Source of the DNA: an uncultured Erythrobacteraceae bacterium
Lineage (GTDB): Bacteria; Pseudomonadota; Alphaproteobacteria; Sphingomonadales; Sphingomonadaceae
DNA: 15,695 bases
NCBI GenBank assembly: GCA_946482075.1
Contig: CAMLQG010000085.1
Location: 1 to 15,695 of the forward strand
Reading direction: 5' to 3'
The position numbers and the translations under genes are program-made. The notes below the pieces were generated by a model. It was not told the DNA's origin. It did no database searches and was given only the letters and a program-made list of their open reading frames with translations. Shown one piece after another: positions 1 through 8,394 of the stretch; position 1 is the stretch's first letter; every line of letters starts with the position of its first letter.

Positions 1-1
1 C

Positions 2-784
2 CACATGTGGACGCCCGATGTCTATGAAGGCGCACCGACCCCGGTGACCACCTTCTTCGCCTCGGCGCCCAAAGTGGCCGCGATCGCGCTTACCATGCGC
101 GTTGCGCTGCTGGCTTTCGAGCCGCAAGTGGAAGCCTGGCGGCAGATCGTGATCTTCGCGGCGCTCGCCTCGATCGTGGTAGGGGCGCTGGGCGCTATCG
201 GCCAGTCCAACATCAAGCGCCTGATGGCCTACAGCTCGATCAACAATGTCGGGTTCATCCTGATCGGCCTCGCCGCTGCGACGGCCCAGGGGGCAAGTGC
301 GATGCTCGTCTATCTCGCGATCTATGTCGCGATGACCGTGGGCGGTTTCGTGGCCGTGCTGATGCTGAAGGATGCGGATGGCGCACCGGTGGAAGGCATC
401 GCCGACCTCGCGGGCTTGTCGCGCACGCGCCCGGCTCTTGCGTTATGTCTTGCGGCGATCATGTTCAGTCTCGCGGGAATCCCGCCGCTGTTCGGCTTCT
501 GGGGCAAGTTCGTGGTGTTCCAGGCAGCCGTGCAGGCCGGCTTCGTGGCTCTTGCCGCGATCGGTATCGCGGCCAGCGTCATTGGCGCGTTCTATTACAT
601 CAAGATCGTCAAGGTGATGTATTTCGATGAACCGGCAGACGTGATCACCGGCAGGAGCGATTGGGCGCACTGGTCGCTGCTGACGATCTCCGCGCTGTTC
701 ATCTCTCCCTTGGGCTACCTTCTGACCCGCCTGCTCGGCGAATGGGCCGACAGGGCGGCAGCTGCTCTGTTCTACCTGGCTTGA
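2..784 (+). CDS. nuoN: NADH-quinone oxidoreductase subunit N, 3' part (5' end outside window)
   Basis: This is the C-terminal part of an inner-membrane proton-pumping subunit of respiratory complex I, which passes electrons from NADH to quinone. The reading frame is open from the left edge, so about 260 residues of a protein usually near 480 are seen. The fragment opens with HMWTPDVYEGAPTPVT, a typical NuoN/ND2 signature. It then has the conserved stretch IGQSNIKRLMAYSSINNVGF (about residues 65-84 of the fragment), which carries the lysine associated with proton transfer in this antiporter-like family, followed by about six or seven hydrophobic helices. It ends in the TTGA motif that also starts birA, so the nuo operon probably reads directly into birA. 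NuoL and NuoM are homologous, but the motif wording and the downstream birA favour NuoN. Identification is secure. Confidence 0.95.
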   Translation, partial: HMWTPDVYEGAPTPVTTFFASAPKVAAIALTMRVALLAFEPQVEAWRQIVIFAALASIVVGALGAIGQSNIKRLMAYSSINNVGFILIGLAAATAQGASAMLVYLAIYVAMTVGGFVAVLMLKDADGAPVEGIADLAGLSRTRPALALCLAAIMFSLAGIPPLFGFWGKFVVFQAAVQAGFVALAAIGIAASVIGAFYYIKIVKVMYFDEPADVITGRSDWAHWSLLTISALFISPLGYLLTRLLGEWADRAAAALFYLA

Positions 785-1488
785 TCGACTTCGTTCCAGA
801 GACGGGTTCCACCAACGCGGATCTCGCCCTGCGTCTGCGTTGTGGCGAGGGGCTGGCCGAAGGCTATTGGCTGGTGGCAGATCGCCAGTCCGCTGGGCGC
901 GGACGGCAGGGCCGCGAATGGTTCGACGCCGGCGGCAATTTCATGGGCTCGATGATCGTCCGCCTCGGCAAGGGCGACCCTCTGCCGGGCAGCCTGGCCT
1001 TCGTCGCGGGGCTGGCGGTCTATGAAGCGGTGCTTCCCTTGCTCGCCGATCCGTCCCGCCTGTTGCTCAAATGGCCCAATGACCTGCTGCTCGCCGGCGC
1101 CAAGCTTTCCGGCATATTGATGGAGCGTGAAGGTGATGCGCTGATCGTGGGGATCGGCGTGAACCTGGCAAGCGCGCCGCAACTGCCGGACCGCAAGACG
1201 ATCGCGCTGTCCGATCTGGGCGTGGCGCCCAGCCGGGATGACTTTGCGGGTAAGATCGCCATCGCGATGACGGCGGAACTCGAACGCTGGCGCGCTTATG
1301 GCATGGCGCCGCTCCTCTCGCGCTGGCTCGCCGCAGCCCATCCGGAAGGTACACCGCTGCTGGTACAGGAACCGGGAGCAGAGCCGGTGAACGGAACTTT
1401 CGCCGGACTGGAAGCGGACGGGGCGCTTCGTCTTCGCTTGGCGGATGGCACTACCCGTGCCATCCACGCAGCCGACGTTACGGCCTGA
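781..1488 (+). CDS. birA: Biotin--[acetyl-CoA-carboxylase] ligase, monofunctional
   Basis: The enzyme activates biotin with ATP and attaches it to the biotin carrier lysine of carboxylases such as acetyl-CoA carboxylase, in the cytoplasm. With a TTG start at 781 the protein has 235 residues. The biotinyl-AMP loop GRGRQGREW is at residues 39-47, the conserved KWPND at 97-101, the K-LSGIL segment at about 108-113 and GIGVNL shortly after; a small C-terminal beta domain follows. There is no N-terminal helix-turn-helix, so it is a ligase only and not a biotin repressor like E. coli BirA. An in-frame ATG at 661 would add 40 residues buried in nuoN that do not look like this family; the TTG overlapping the nuoN stop (TTGA) puts the start right before the expected [10 protein letters not shown] clear Shine-Dalgarno sequence is lacking, which fits translational coupling to nuoN. 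Confidence 0.92.
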   Translation: MIDFVPETGSTNADLALRLRCGEGLAEGYWLVADRQSAGRGRQGREWFDAGGNFMGSMIVRLGKGDPLPGSLAFVAGLAVYEAVLPLLADPSRLLLKWPNDLLLAGAKLSGILMEREGDALIVGIGVNLASAPQLPDRKTIALSDLGVAPSRDDFAGKIAIAMTAELERWRAYGMAPLLSRWLAAAHPEGTPLLVQEPGAEPVNGTFAGLEADGALRLRLADGTTRAIHAADVTA

Positions 1489-1502
1489 AGGATCGCAAAC
1501 CC

Positions 1503-2282
1503 ATGTTGCTCGCCATCGATGTCGGGAACACCAATGTCGTCTTCGCCCTGTTCGACGGGCGGGAGATCAAGACGCGCTGGCGCATCGCGACCGACCCCCG
1601 CCGCACGGGTGACGAATATGCGGTCTGGTTGACCCAGTTGATGGCGATCGAAGGCGTCGCGTACACAGCGGTCGATCAGGTGATCATGTCTTCCGTGGTC
1701 CCGCGTGCGGTCCATAATCTCACGATCCTGTCGGAGAAATATTTCGGCACTACACCGCTGATCGCGGGCGAAGGTGCTGCCGAATGGGGGATCGAGGTCG
1801 ATATCGACGAACCGCGTTCGCTGGGCGCGGATCGGGCAGTGAATGCCATTGCCGCCCATGCGAAGTTTCCCGGTGACTTGATCGTGGTCGATTTCGGCAC
1901 TGCGACGACGTTTGACGTGGTGGATTTCAACGGGGCCTACAAGGGCGGGATCATCGCTCCGGGCATCAATCTCTCGCTCGATGCGCTGGTCGGCAACACC
2001 GCCAAGCTGCCGCGCATCGCGATTGAAAGTCCGCGTTCGGAAAGCGTGATTGGCCGCAATACCGAGGACCAAATGCTGATCGGTGTCTTCTGGGGCTATG
2101 TGGCGATGATGGAAGGACTGATCGCCAAGATCCGCGGCGAGATCGGCCGGCCTGCCAAGGTGATCGCCACCGGCGGCTTGTCCGTGCTGTTCGATCAGCA
2201 TACCTCCATTTTCGATGCGATCGACACCGAGCTCACGCTGGAAGGTCTTGCGATCCTGGCCGAAAGGGCGCGTGCCGCGTGA
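1503..2282 (+). CDS. coaX: Type III pantothenate kinase
   Basis: CoaX phosphorylates pantothenate, the first committed step of coenzyme A synthesis, in the cytoplasm. The 259-residue product is the usual family length. ASKHA-fold motifs are all present: the phosphate loop DVGNTN at residues 6-11, SSVVP at 63-67, GADR at 108-111 (its Asp is the presumed catalytic base), the [11 protein letters not shown] segment at 130-140, GGIIAPG at 148-154 and the adenosine-side TGGL at 223-226. The ATG at 1503 is preceded by AAGGA at 1488-1492. The gene lies 14 bases after birA, and its stop overlaps the GTG start of rnj by four bases, so it is an internal operon gene. It is distinct from the type I kinase CoaA and the eukaryotic-type CoaW. 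Identification is secure. Confidence 0.95.
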   Translation: MLLAIDVGNTNVVFALFDGREIKTRWRIATDPRRTGDEYAVWLTQLMAIEGVAYTAVDQVIMSSVVPRAVHNLTILSEKYFGTTPLIAGEGAAEWGIEVDIDEPRSLGADRAVNAIAAHAKFPGDLIVVDFGTATTFDVVDFNGAYKGGIIAPGINLSLDALVGNTAKLPRIAIESPRSESVIGRNTEDQMLIGVFWGYVAMMEGLIAKIRGEIGRPAKVIATGGLSVLFDQHTSIFDAIDTELTLEGLAILAERARAA

Positions 2283-3925
2283 AGAAGGATTTGACGCCGG
2301 AAGACGAATTGCTGTTCCTTGCCCTGGGCGGTTCGGGGGAGATCGGCATGAACGTCAATCTCTACGGCTGCGAAGGCAAGTGGCTGATGGTCGATCTGGG
2401 GATGACGTTCAGCGGGAACGAATATCCCGGCGTCGATCTCATCTTCGCCGATCTCCAATTCATCGAGGAACGGCGCGACGACCTGCTGGCGGTCGTACTG
2501 ACCCATGCGCATGAAGACCATATCGGCGCAGTGCCTTATTTTGCGGCGGAACTCGGCGTGCCGCTCTACGCCACGCCGTTCACGGCCGATCTCGTACGGC
2601 GCAAGCTGGAGGAAGCGGGCCTTGTGAACGAGGTCGAGCTGATCGTAGTGGAAGGAACGGACAGCTTCGCCTTGGGGCCGTTCGACATCTCCTATGTCCC
2701 ACTGGCTCACTCGATCGCCGAAGGCCATGCGCTGCTCATCGATACGCCGCATGGCCGGATCTTCCACACGGGCGACTGGAAGCTGGATGATGATCCGCTG
2801 ATCGGCCAACCGGCAACGGAAGCGGAACTGCGCGAACTGGGTGATGAGGGCGTTCTCGCGCTCGTCTGCGATTCCACCAATGTCTTCAATCCCGAGCCGT
2901 CGGGATCGGAAGGTTTCGTCTATCACGCCCTGCTGGAGGAAGTGCGCAAGCATTCCGGCAAGCGTGTGCTGGTGACGACATTCGCCTCGAATGTGGCCCG
3001 GCTGCAGACGCTGGGCGAAGTCGCCAAGGCGACCGGGCGCGAGCTGTGCGTCGCCGGGCGTTCGTTGGACCGGATCATCGAGGTTTCGCAAACAAACGGC
3101 TATCTCGGCGAACTGCCCAAGGTGGTGGATTTCGACCGAGCCATGGATCTGCCGCGCGGCAATGTCCTGATCGTGGCGACGGGCGGGCAGGGGGAGCCCC
3201 GCGCCGCCTTGTCGCGCATCTCCGAGGACAGTCATCCGCTCGCGCTCGATGAAGGCGATGTGATCCTGTTCTCCAGCCGCCAGATCCCCGGCAACGAGAT
3301 CGCCATCGGGCGTATCCAGAACCGCTTCGCCGAACGCGGCATCGAGATCGTGACCGACAGGCAGAGCCCGATCCACGTTTCCGGTCATCCCAGCCGACCT
3401 GAGCTCGAGGCGCTCTACGAATGGTTGCGTCCGGAAATATTGGTGCCGGTGCATGGCGAGATGCGCCATATGCGCGAACAGGCGCGGCTAGGACGCGCAC
3501 GAGGCATTCCCAAGGCGGTGGTCCAGAAGAACGGCGATCTCGTGCGCCTCGCGCCGGGCAAGCCGGGCAAGCTCTGTGAAGTGCGCAGTGGCAGGCTGGC
3601 GCTCGATGGTGACATCATCGTGCCGGCTAATGGCGAAGCGCTGACCATGCGCCGGCGGCTGGCGCGTGACGGGCTGTTGATCGTCGAAGCGGGAGGACGC
3701 AAGCACCCGCGGATCACCGGCATCGGCATTCCGCTGGACGAGGACTACGACGAGTTCGTTGAAGAAGCGCAAAACGATGTGCTGGATGCGCTCGCCAAGC
3801 TCAAGGGGGCGGCGGGGCGCGACCGGGAACGTTTGACCGAAGCCGCTCGCCTTGCGGCTCGTCGCGCGGCCCAGCGTTGGTCCGGCAAGAAGCCCCAGGT
3901 CAAAGTGCTGCTGGTCGAGGATTGA
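2279..3925 (+). CDS. rnj: Ribonuclease J (beta-CASP metallo-beta-lactamase family)
   Basis: RNase J is a zinc-dependent 5'-3' exonuclease and endonuclease that matures and degrades RNA in the cytoplasm. The 548-residue product is of standard length. The zinc ligands are visible: HAHEDH at residues 76-81, His144 in PLAHS, Asp166 in FHTGDWKLD and His392 in PVHGEMRHM. The beta-CASP part includes the [10 protein letters not shown] segment (331-340) and SGHPSRPEL (368-376), where His370 fits the family's motif C. A C-terminal domain follows to residue 548. The start is GTG at 2279, within a GTGA overlap with the coaX stop, and the N-terminal [14 protein letters not shown] is the normal beginning of alphaproteobacterial RNase J. 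The next gene follows after four bases. Alphaproteobacteria often have a single RNase J, so it is unnumbered here. Confidence 0.94.
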   Translation: MKKDLTPEDELLFLALGGSGEIGMNVNLYGCEGKWLMVDLGMTFSGNEYPGVDLIFADLQFIEERRDDLLAVVLTHAHEDHIGAVPYFAAELGVPLYATPFTADLVRRKLEEAGLVNEVELIVVEGTDSFALGPFDISYVPLAHSIAEGHALLIDTPHGRIFHTGDWKLDDDPLIGQPATEAELRELGDEGVLALVCDSTNVFNPEPSGSEGFVYHALLEEVRKHSGKRVLVTTFASNVARLQTLGEVAKATGRELCVAGRSLDRIIEVSQTNGYLGELPKVVDFDRAMDLPRGNVLIVATGGQGEPRAALSRISEDSHPLALDEGDVILFSSRQIPGNEIAIGRIQNRFAERGIEIVTDRQSPIHVSGHPSRPELEALYEWLRPEILVPVHGEMRHMREQARLGRARGIPKAVVQKNGDLVRLAPGKPGKLCEVRSGRLALDGDIIVPANGEALTMRRRLARDGLLIVEAGGRKHPRITGIGIPLDEDYDEFVEEAQNDVLDALAKLKGAAGRDRERLTEAARLAARRAAQRWSGKKPQVKVLLVED

Positions 3926-3929
3926 GCGG

Positions 3930-4229
3930 ATGAAATGGACCTCGATCCTTGCGATCTACACGCTGTTCTGGGTGATGTGCGCCTTCATCATGCTGCCGTT
4001 CGGCGTGAAGACGCACGACGAAGCGGGAATGGAGAAAGTGCGCGGGCAGGCGGATAGCGCGCCGGCAAACTTCCAGCCCGGCAAGATCATGCTGCGCGCC
4101 ACGATCCTCGCCGCGCTGCTGTGCGCGGCTTACTATTTCAACTACGTCAATGGTTGGATCGGAGTGGACGACCTGAATTTCTTCGGCCACCCGCCGGATT
4201 ACATCGTGGAAGAGAATCGGGACCATTGA
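3930..4229 (+). CDS. DUF1467 family small membrane protein
   Basis: This 99-residue protein belongs, by its sequence pattern, to the DUF1467 family of small alphaproteobacterial inner-membrane proteins of unknown function. Helix one is roughly residues 4-24 and ends in the characteristic LPFGVKTHDE. A short acidic and polar loop follows, and helix two is about 52-71. The ATG at 3930 lies four bases after the rnj stop with GAGCGG just before it. An in-frame start at 3852 exists, but it lies inside rnj and adds an arginine-rich stretch typical of an out-of-frame extension. It is the last gene of the nuoN-birA-coaX-rnj run and converges on the coiled-coil gene. Its partners and function are unknown. 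I am confident the gene is real and fairly confident of the family. Confidence 0.82.
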   Translation: MKWTSILAIYTLFWVMCAFIMLPFGVKTHDEAGMEKVRGQADSAPANFQPGKIMLRATILAALLCAAYYFNYVNGWIGVDDLNFFGHPPDYIVEENRDH

Positions 4230-4255
4230 ACCCGATTTCGCAATGACGAAGAGCG

Positions 4256-6733
4256 CTAATTCCGCAGCCGCTCGATCGCTTGTGCCAGCGCCACGTAGAG
4301 CTTGCCCATATCCGAAGACAGCAGCGTCACGCTGAGCGCGTGACCGTCGCGGGTCGACAGCAGCTGGCGCAGCATGGCTTCGAAATCGTGGATGTATCGG
4401 CGCACATGACCCCGGAAATCGCCGTCTTCCTCATAGATCTGGGCGATGGCGCGGGCGTCCGAATTGTCGAGCAGGCTCACTGCGCGACGAGTGAAGATAC
4501 CGCGATCGCCGCGTAGATAGGCGGCCCATGCCGTGTCGCTGATCTCGTTCGACAGTGCTTTCGAGATGTCGATGGCATTCGAATTGAGCGATTCCCCGAT
4601 CAGCGCGACGCGCCGGGCGAAGTCGTTGTCGACCTGCTCTTCCGCGCGTTGGCGGGCATGGGTCACGCGGCGTTCGAGATTGCCGGTGAGTTCATCCACC
4701 TTGGCCAGATGATCCCGCAACTGGATCGCGGCCTCCCGGCTGACACCGGAAGCATGGGCGGCCGCCTGTTCAAGCTGGCCGACCGATTCCGCCACCGTCT
4801 TGCGCAGGGCGCGGTCGATCGCATCGCCGCTTTCCTCGCTGATCCGGCGCGTGAACATGGCGACCGCTTCCGTACCGCTGGTTTCGAGTTCCGCCACGAT
4901 GCCGCGGGTCGCTTCTTCCAGTGCGCCGATCGCCGTCTTCAGATCGCCCTGGGCGTTTTCGGCAAGAGCGTTGCATTCTTCCACGATCTTGCCGAATTCC
5001 TCGCGCAGACCGCTCACGAAGATCCGGTGATCTTCATTGTGTTCTGCAAGGCGCGCGTGGAGACTTTCCATTTCGGTCAGCGCTGCGCTGCCTTCACGAT
5101 GGGCTGAGAGGACGTAGTTGGACAGTTCCTCGCCCTTGTCGCCAGCTTCGTCGAGCATCATGCGCACGGTTTCGGCACGGCTGAGAAGCGCTTCCAGACG
5201 GACTTCGGCCACCCCGATCGCTGTCGGCAATTGCTCGCTGCTGTGCTGTGCGCCAGCCTGGATGATCTCGAGCAGGCGAACGCTGGCATCGGTGAGGTTG
5301 GACACAGCACTATCGGTGCGGGTGATGGTTTCCTGGCTGACGCCGAGATTCTGCATAAGCATGGCAAGGCGTTGGGAGAGCGTTTCCTGGATCGCATCGC
5401 TCTGCGCGGCGAAAAGTTCGATTTTCCGGTTCAGATCTTCCAGTTGGCTGGCAAGGGCATCCCCCGCCGCTGCCGCTTCGCGGCCGCGGAGGGCTTCCGC
5501 TTCGCTCAATTGGGCGATGCGCGCCGTGAATGCCTCCAACTGGGCTTCGCTGCGGTCGAGCGCTTCGGCATCGAGCTTGCGAACTTCGTTCATCGCATCC
5601 CGGGCGTAGCTTTCGACCTTGCTGACGGATTCGCGCCAGACTGCGATCGCCTGATGTTCGCCATCGCGGATGCTGGCCGCGATCCGGCTTCCTTCCTCGC
5701 GGATCTCAGTGAGGCGGGAGCGGAAGGACTCAAGCGTTTGGGCTTCCTCTTCGCGGGTTTTGGCGCGCATCGCGTCGAATTCCTCGGCCAGAGCATCCGC
5801 GCGTCGGCGGATAGCGGCGATGGCTTCGACTTCCTCGCTATCGAGCTGCGCGCGAAAGGCTTCGCTCCGTTCCGCGAGCTTCACGAAGCGACCGCTGGCG
5901 ATCTCGTCCAGCTTGCCGGCCTGCGCTTCGAAGGCGGAAAGGGCGGCGTCCACCTGAACGCGGAGGGATTGCACTTGGCGGTCGCTTGCTTCACCAAACT
6001 CGTTAAGGCGATGAAAGCCGCTGACCAGTTCGTCCAATTGGCCACGGGCCGAACGCCCCGCATTTCCGATCTGGTTGGTTACGTCGCGCGCCGAATTGGC
6101 GATGACCGGCAATTCTCCGCGCAGCTTGTTCATATTCTCGAGTGCTTTGGTGCTGACGCTCTGGATCGAATCCAGCTGTTGCGAATTGTCCTGCACCAGA
6201 GAAGCGAGATGATCCGCATGCTGGGAAATCCGCTCACCTGCGATGCGGCCGAGCGTGTCGAGCTCGCGCGTCTGCGAAGCGAGAAATTCGCGTGCGAGGC
6301 TGAGTTCGCGATTGACCGTCGCCAGCCGCTTTTCGAGGCGCACGGATTCGACCGACAGCATGCGTGCCGCGTCGCTGAAACGGACGGCCTCGCGCCGGCT
6401 GTTGCGGATCGCGACGATCCACAGCACCATGAGGATCAGGATGGGGGCGGACCATGCGGGAATCCAGGACATCCACTGGCCGATGGTGACACCGGCAGCG
6501 ATATCACCTGAATGAGCCCAGATGAACAGCGCCGTCCATCCGGCGATCACTCCGCAGAACAGGATCGGCAGCGACCAGTCCAAGTGCGACGGGCGAGGAG
6601 GCAAGTCCTCTTCATCCATGGGCGCTTCGACCTCGAGTGAAAGGATATCATCCGGCTGTTCTGCCGGACTGGCTATGCTTTCGGTCCGATCCTGATCAGG
6701 ATCGATCGAAATGACGCGGTTCCCCCTGGACAT
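4256..6733 (-). CDS. Large membrane-anchored coiled-coil protein, TipN-like architecture
   Basis: This is an 825-residue protein. Residues 1-50 are polar and acidic. Two hydrophobic helices at about 55-73 and 94-110 form a hairpin that would anchor it in the inner membrane. From about 115 to 720 the composition is almost continuous coiled coil: rich in Ala, Glu, Leu, Arg and Gln, with almost no Pro or Gly. The last 95 or so residues are different: a compact segment with AYLRGDRGIFTRRAV and VRRYIHDFEAMLRQLL, which I associate with the C-terminus of large alphaproteobacterial coiled-coil proteins often left as hypothetical or misnamed ATPase; no Walker motif is visible. Two N-terminal helices plus a long coiled coil of this length match the Caulobacter pole marker TipN (about 880 residues), so a polarity or scaffold role is an inference. 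The ATG at 6733 has a weak GGTGG upstream. It is divergent, 14 bases apart, from the Hpt-like gene. Confidence 0.85.
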   Translation of the reverse strand: MSRGNRVISIDPDQDRTESIASPAEQPDDILSLEVEAPMDEEDLPPRPSHLDWSLPILFCGVIAGWTALFIWAHSGDIAAGVTIGQWMSWIPAWSAPILILMVLWIVAIRNSRREAVRFSDAARMLSVESVRLEKRLATVNRELSLAREFLASQTRELDTLGRIAGERISQHADHLASLVQDNSQQLDSIQSVSTKALENMNKLRGELPVIANSARDVTNQIGNAGRSARGQLDELVSGFHRLNEFGEASDRQVQSLRVQVDAALSAFEAQAGKLDEIASGRFVKLAERSEAFRAQLDSEEVEAIAAIRRRADALAEEFDAMRAKTREEEAQTLESFRSRLTEIREEGSRIAASIRDGEHQAIAVWRESVSKVESYARDAMNEVRKLDAEALDRSEAQLEAFTARIAQLSEAEALRGREAAAAGDALASQLEDLNRKIELFAAQSDAIQETLSQRLAMLMQNLGVSQETITRTDSAVSNLTDASVRLLEIIQAGAQHSSEQLPTAIGVAEVRLEALLSRAETVRMMLDEAGDKGEELSNYVLSAHREGSAALTEMESLHARLAEHNEDHRIFVSGLREEFGKIVEECNALAENAQGDLKTAIGALEEATRGIVAELETSGTEAVAMFTRRISEESGDAIDRALRKTVAESVGQLEQAAAHASGVSREAAIQLRDHLAKVDELTGNLERRVTHARQRAEEQVDNDFARRVALIGESLNSNAIDISKALSNEISDTAWAAYLRGDRGIFTRRAVSLLDNSDARAIAQIYEEDGDFRGHVRRYIHDFEAMLRQLLSTRDGHALSVTLLSSDMGKLYVALAQAIERLRN

Positions 6734-6747
6734 CCCGCCACCATATC

Positions 6748-7110
6748 ATGCTTCTGTCATCGATAAACCCCACATTAACCTTGGACGCCTATCGCGGTTG
6801 GATGGTTTTCGAAAGCGGAGCACTGAACGCCACATTGGCGGCAGCGGCGGGCGATGACGCGGCGCTGTTCGCAGAATTGCGCATGGCTTTCAGCGAAAGC
6901 ATGGACCGCCAGATCGACCTGCTGCGCCGCGCGCGCTGCGACGGGAACTGGCAAGTCGCGGCCTTGCGGTTGAAGGGCCTCGCGGCAAGCTTCGGCGCCG
7001 ATCCCGTCATGAAGCTGGCGGATGAAGCGCTCGACGCGGCGCCCGGAGAGCCCACCATCGTGCGCCGGCTCGAACGCCTGCTGGACGAGTTCGTCACCGG
7101 ACAGAATTGA
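6748..7110 (+). CDS. Small Hpt-like protein lacking the phospho-accepting histidine
   Basis: This is a 120-residue, mostly helical, soluble protein. The segment at residues 71-84 (AALRLKGLAASFGA) has the shape of the histidine phosphotransfer (Hpt) signature H-x-L-K-G followed by a Gly-Ala turn, but Leu73 (codon ttg) stands where the phosphorylated His should be. Hpt proteins pass phosphate from a hybrid kinase to a response regulator; this one cannot do so in the usual way, so it may bind partners without phosphate, or the resemblance may be only structural. The ATG at 6748 has no clear ribosome binding site; a second ATG at 6802 (Met19) would leave a 68-base divergent promoter region and is a real alternative. 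The next gene follows on the same strand, either overlapping this stop as TTGA or starting 74 bases later. Confidence 0.75.
   Translation: MLLSSINPTLTLDAYRGWMVFESGALNATLAAAAGDDAALFAELRMAFSESMDRQIDLLRRARCDGNWQVAALRLKGLAASFGADPVMKLADEALDAAPGEPTIVRRLERLLDEFVTGQN
6764..6780. promoter_or_regulatory. CtrA-box-like site in the divergent region
   Basis: The bases read TAAA, seven bases, then TTAACC. This matches the CtrA consensus TTAA-N7-TTAA with one mismatch in the first half-site. It lies 31-47 bases upstream of the coiled-coil gene's ATG on the minus strand and between the two possible starts of the Hpt-like gene. CtrA is a cell-cycle and motility regulator in alphaproteobacteria. TTAA is rare in this GC-rich window, which makes the match more notable, but the position overlaps the longer version of the Hpt-like gene. 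The call is tentative. Confidence 0.3.
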
Positions 7111-7170
7111 ACGCGCAAAGGCGCGCTTGGCACCGTGCGGGCATCGCCCTAGATTGCGTTGCGCCAAACG

Positions 7171-7175
7171 GGGAG
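7171..7175 (+). promoter_or_regulatory. Shine-Dalgarno GGGAG deciding the TTG start at 7185
   Basis: GGGAG lies nine bases before an in-frame TTG at 7185 in the gap after the Hpt-like gene. It supports that start for the membrane protein over the TTG at 7107, which has no such signal. Confidence 0.5.
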
Positions 7176-7184
7176 CCAAGAAGT

Positions 7185-8381
7185 TTGAGGGTTGCCCTTC
7201 TTTCGATGATCGAGACTGTTGAAGGCGCGGGCAATCTGCGTCGCTCTGCGATCTCGTTCCTTGGACGCAGCCTCGCGCAGCGGCAGCTAGACCTCCTGCT
7301 GACGCTTGGCTGCAAGAAAGTCGCCTGCCTCTCGGACCGGATCGACGACACGCTGCTTGCACTCCAGCATGAAGCAGAGGCCGCGGGCGTTCGATTCCAC
7401 GTAATTTCCTCGCCCCGGGCGCTCGGAGGCGTGATCACCGCCGCCGACGAACTGGTCGTTGTCGCGGAAGGGGTCCTGCCGATGGCGCATGAAGTGCCGG
7501 ACCAGTTGGGAAACAATCGGGCGATCCTGGCGTTTCCGGCCGAAGCCGGGGTCGTCGCGGGATTTGAACGGATCGATCTCAATCATGCCTGGGCTGGCCT
7601 GTTGATCATGCCGGGGAGCTTGGTCGAACGGCTGATGGAATTACCACCCGACTGCGACGTGATCGCCTCGCTGCTGCGCATCGCCCTCCAGTTCCGCGTT
7701 CCCGAGAAAGTCCTGCCCGAAGCCGTCCTGGCGGAAGGGCGCTGGGCGTCATTCTATGCGCAGGATCAGGCAGCCAAGCTGGAGCCGGTGTGGCTGCGTC
7801 GCCACGCGGAACCGGAAAACCCCTATGCGCCGGGCAAGGCATTCGTGGGATGGCTGGTCTCGCGCTCCGGCGTTCGGCTTCTTCGCCTTGGTGCAACCGC
7901 CAAGAACCTTCTCGCCGTTGCTGTCGCTCTGTTGCTGGTTGCCCTCACGATGGGCTGGGCTCTGTCGGTGGGGCTTGGCCTGTTCGTTCTGGGTACGAGC
8001 TGGCTGCTCAAGCAGGCCGCCGATTCCTTCCTCCGCGCTGAAGGGGAGGTCGGCACGGTCACGCGCAGGATGAGGCTGGTGGATGACGGCTTCGATTGGA
8101 TCTTGGACCTTGCGATGATCGCGATACTTGCACTGGGGTTGCCGCTGATCGCGGGGGATCATCTCAACCGCGTCCTGCTGCCGGCTATCGTGCTGGGACT
8201 GCTGAGGATTATCCCTGCAATCTCGTCCCAAAACTGGACGATCGCTTTCTCCGACCGCTTTCTTGCCTGCCTTGTTTTGGGTATCGCCTCTCTTTCGGGC
8301 TTGCTGCTCCCCGCTTTGCAGATGCTGGCGCTCGGCCTGATCGCGCTCGGCATCGTGTTTTGCCGCGCTGTTCGAAGCTAA
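7185..8381 (+). CDS. Membrane protein with N-terminal nucleotidyltransferase-like soluble domain
   Basis: This protein has 398 residues from a TTG at 7185, chosen for its GGGAG and because the product then begins with a normal beta strand (RVALLSMIE). The frame is open back to a TTG at 7107 that overlaps the previous stop, giving 424 residues; that remains possible. Residues 1-235 are soluble with alternating strands and helices. GRSLAQRQLDLLLTLGCKKV near residues 27-46 recalls the start of sugar-nucleotide transferases, but the family's G-x-G-T-R loop is absent. From about residue 241 to the end there are five or six hydrophobic helices. A polar stretch at about 275-308 (AADSFLRA, then DDGFDWILD) weakly recalls the D-x2-D-G-x2-A-R...D-x3-D signature of CDP-alcohol phosphatidyltransferases, but in degenerate form. 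The layout is therefore like fused cytidylyltransferase/phosphatidyltransferases, but activity cannot be claimed. I do not recognise a named family. Confidence 0.75.
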   Translation: MRVALLSMIETVEGAGNLRRSAISFLGRSLAQRQLDLLLTLGCKKVACLSDRIDDTLLALQHEAEAAGVRFHVISSPRALGGVITAADELVVVAEGVLPMAHEVPDQLGNNRAILAFPAEAGVVAGFERIDLNHAWAGLLIMPGSLVERLMELPPDCDVIASLLRIALQFRVPEKVLPEAVLAEGRWASFYAQDQAAKLEPVWLRRHAEPENPYAPGKAFVGWLVSRSGVRLLRLGATAKNLLAVAVALLLVALTMGWALSVGLGLFVLGTSWLLKQAADSFLRAEGEVGTVTRRMRLVDDGFDWILDLAMIAILALGLPLIAGDHLNRVLLPAIVLGLLRIIPAISSQNWTIAFSDRFLACLVLGIASLSGLLLPALQMLALGLIALGIVFCRAVRS

Positions 8382-8394
8382 CGCTGGTTTAACC
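8378..8394. promoter_or_regulatory. CtrA-box-like site before the DUF2336-like gene
   Basis: CTAA, seven bases, then TTAACC, directly followed by the ATG at 8395 so that TTAACCATG is read. It matches TTAA-N7-TTAA with one mismatch, and TTAACCAT is a known form of the CtrA half-site in some alphaproteobacteria. It overlaps the stop of the preceding gene. Being so close to the ATG it would act as a repressor site, or the true start would lie further down; coincidence is also possible. Confidence 0.3.

Noticed and set aside
661..780. Upstream ATG extension of birA
   Set aside because: The 40 extra residues lie inside nuoN and do not resemble the family's N-terminus or a helix-turn-helix.
2195..3469. 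Minus-strand 424-codon open frame opposite rnj
   Set aside because: The + strand has every zinc-binding motif of RNase J; the reverse frame has none of any family I know.
4230..4275. Possible terminator between the convergent DUF1467 and coiled-coil genes
   Set aside because: Only a five-base GAGCG/CGCTC stem could be drawn, with a long loop, no T run and partly inside coding sequence.
5231..6511. Plus-strand 426-codon open frame inside the coiled-coil gene
   Set aside because: It is the antisense of Ala/Glu/Arg-rich coiled coil, which naturally lacks stop codons; no start signal or family pattern.
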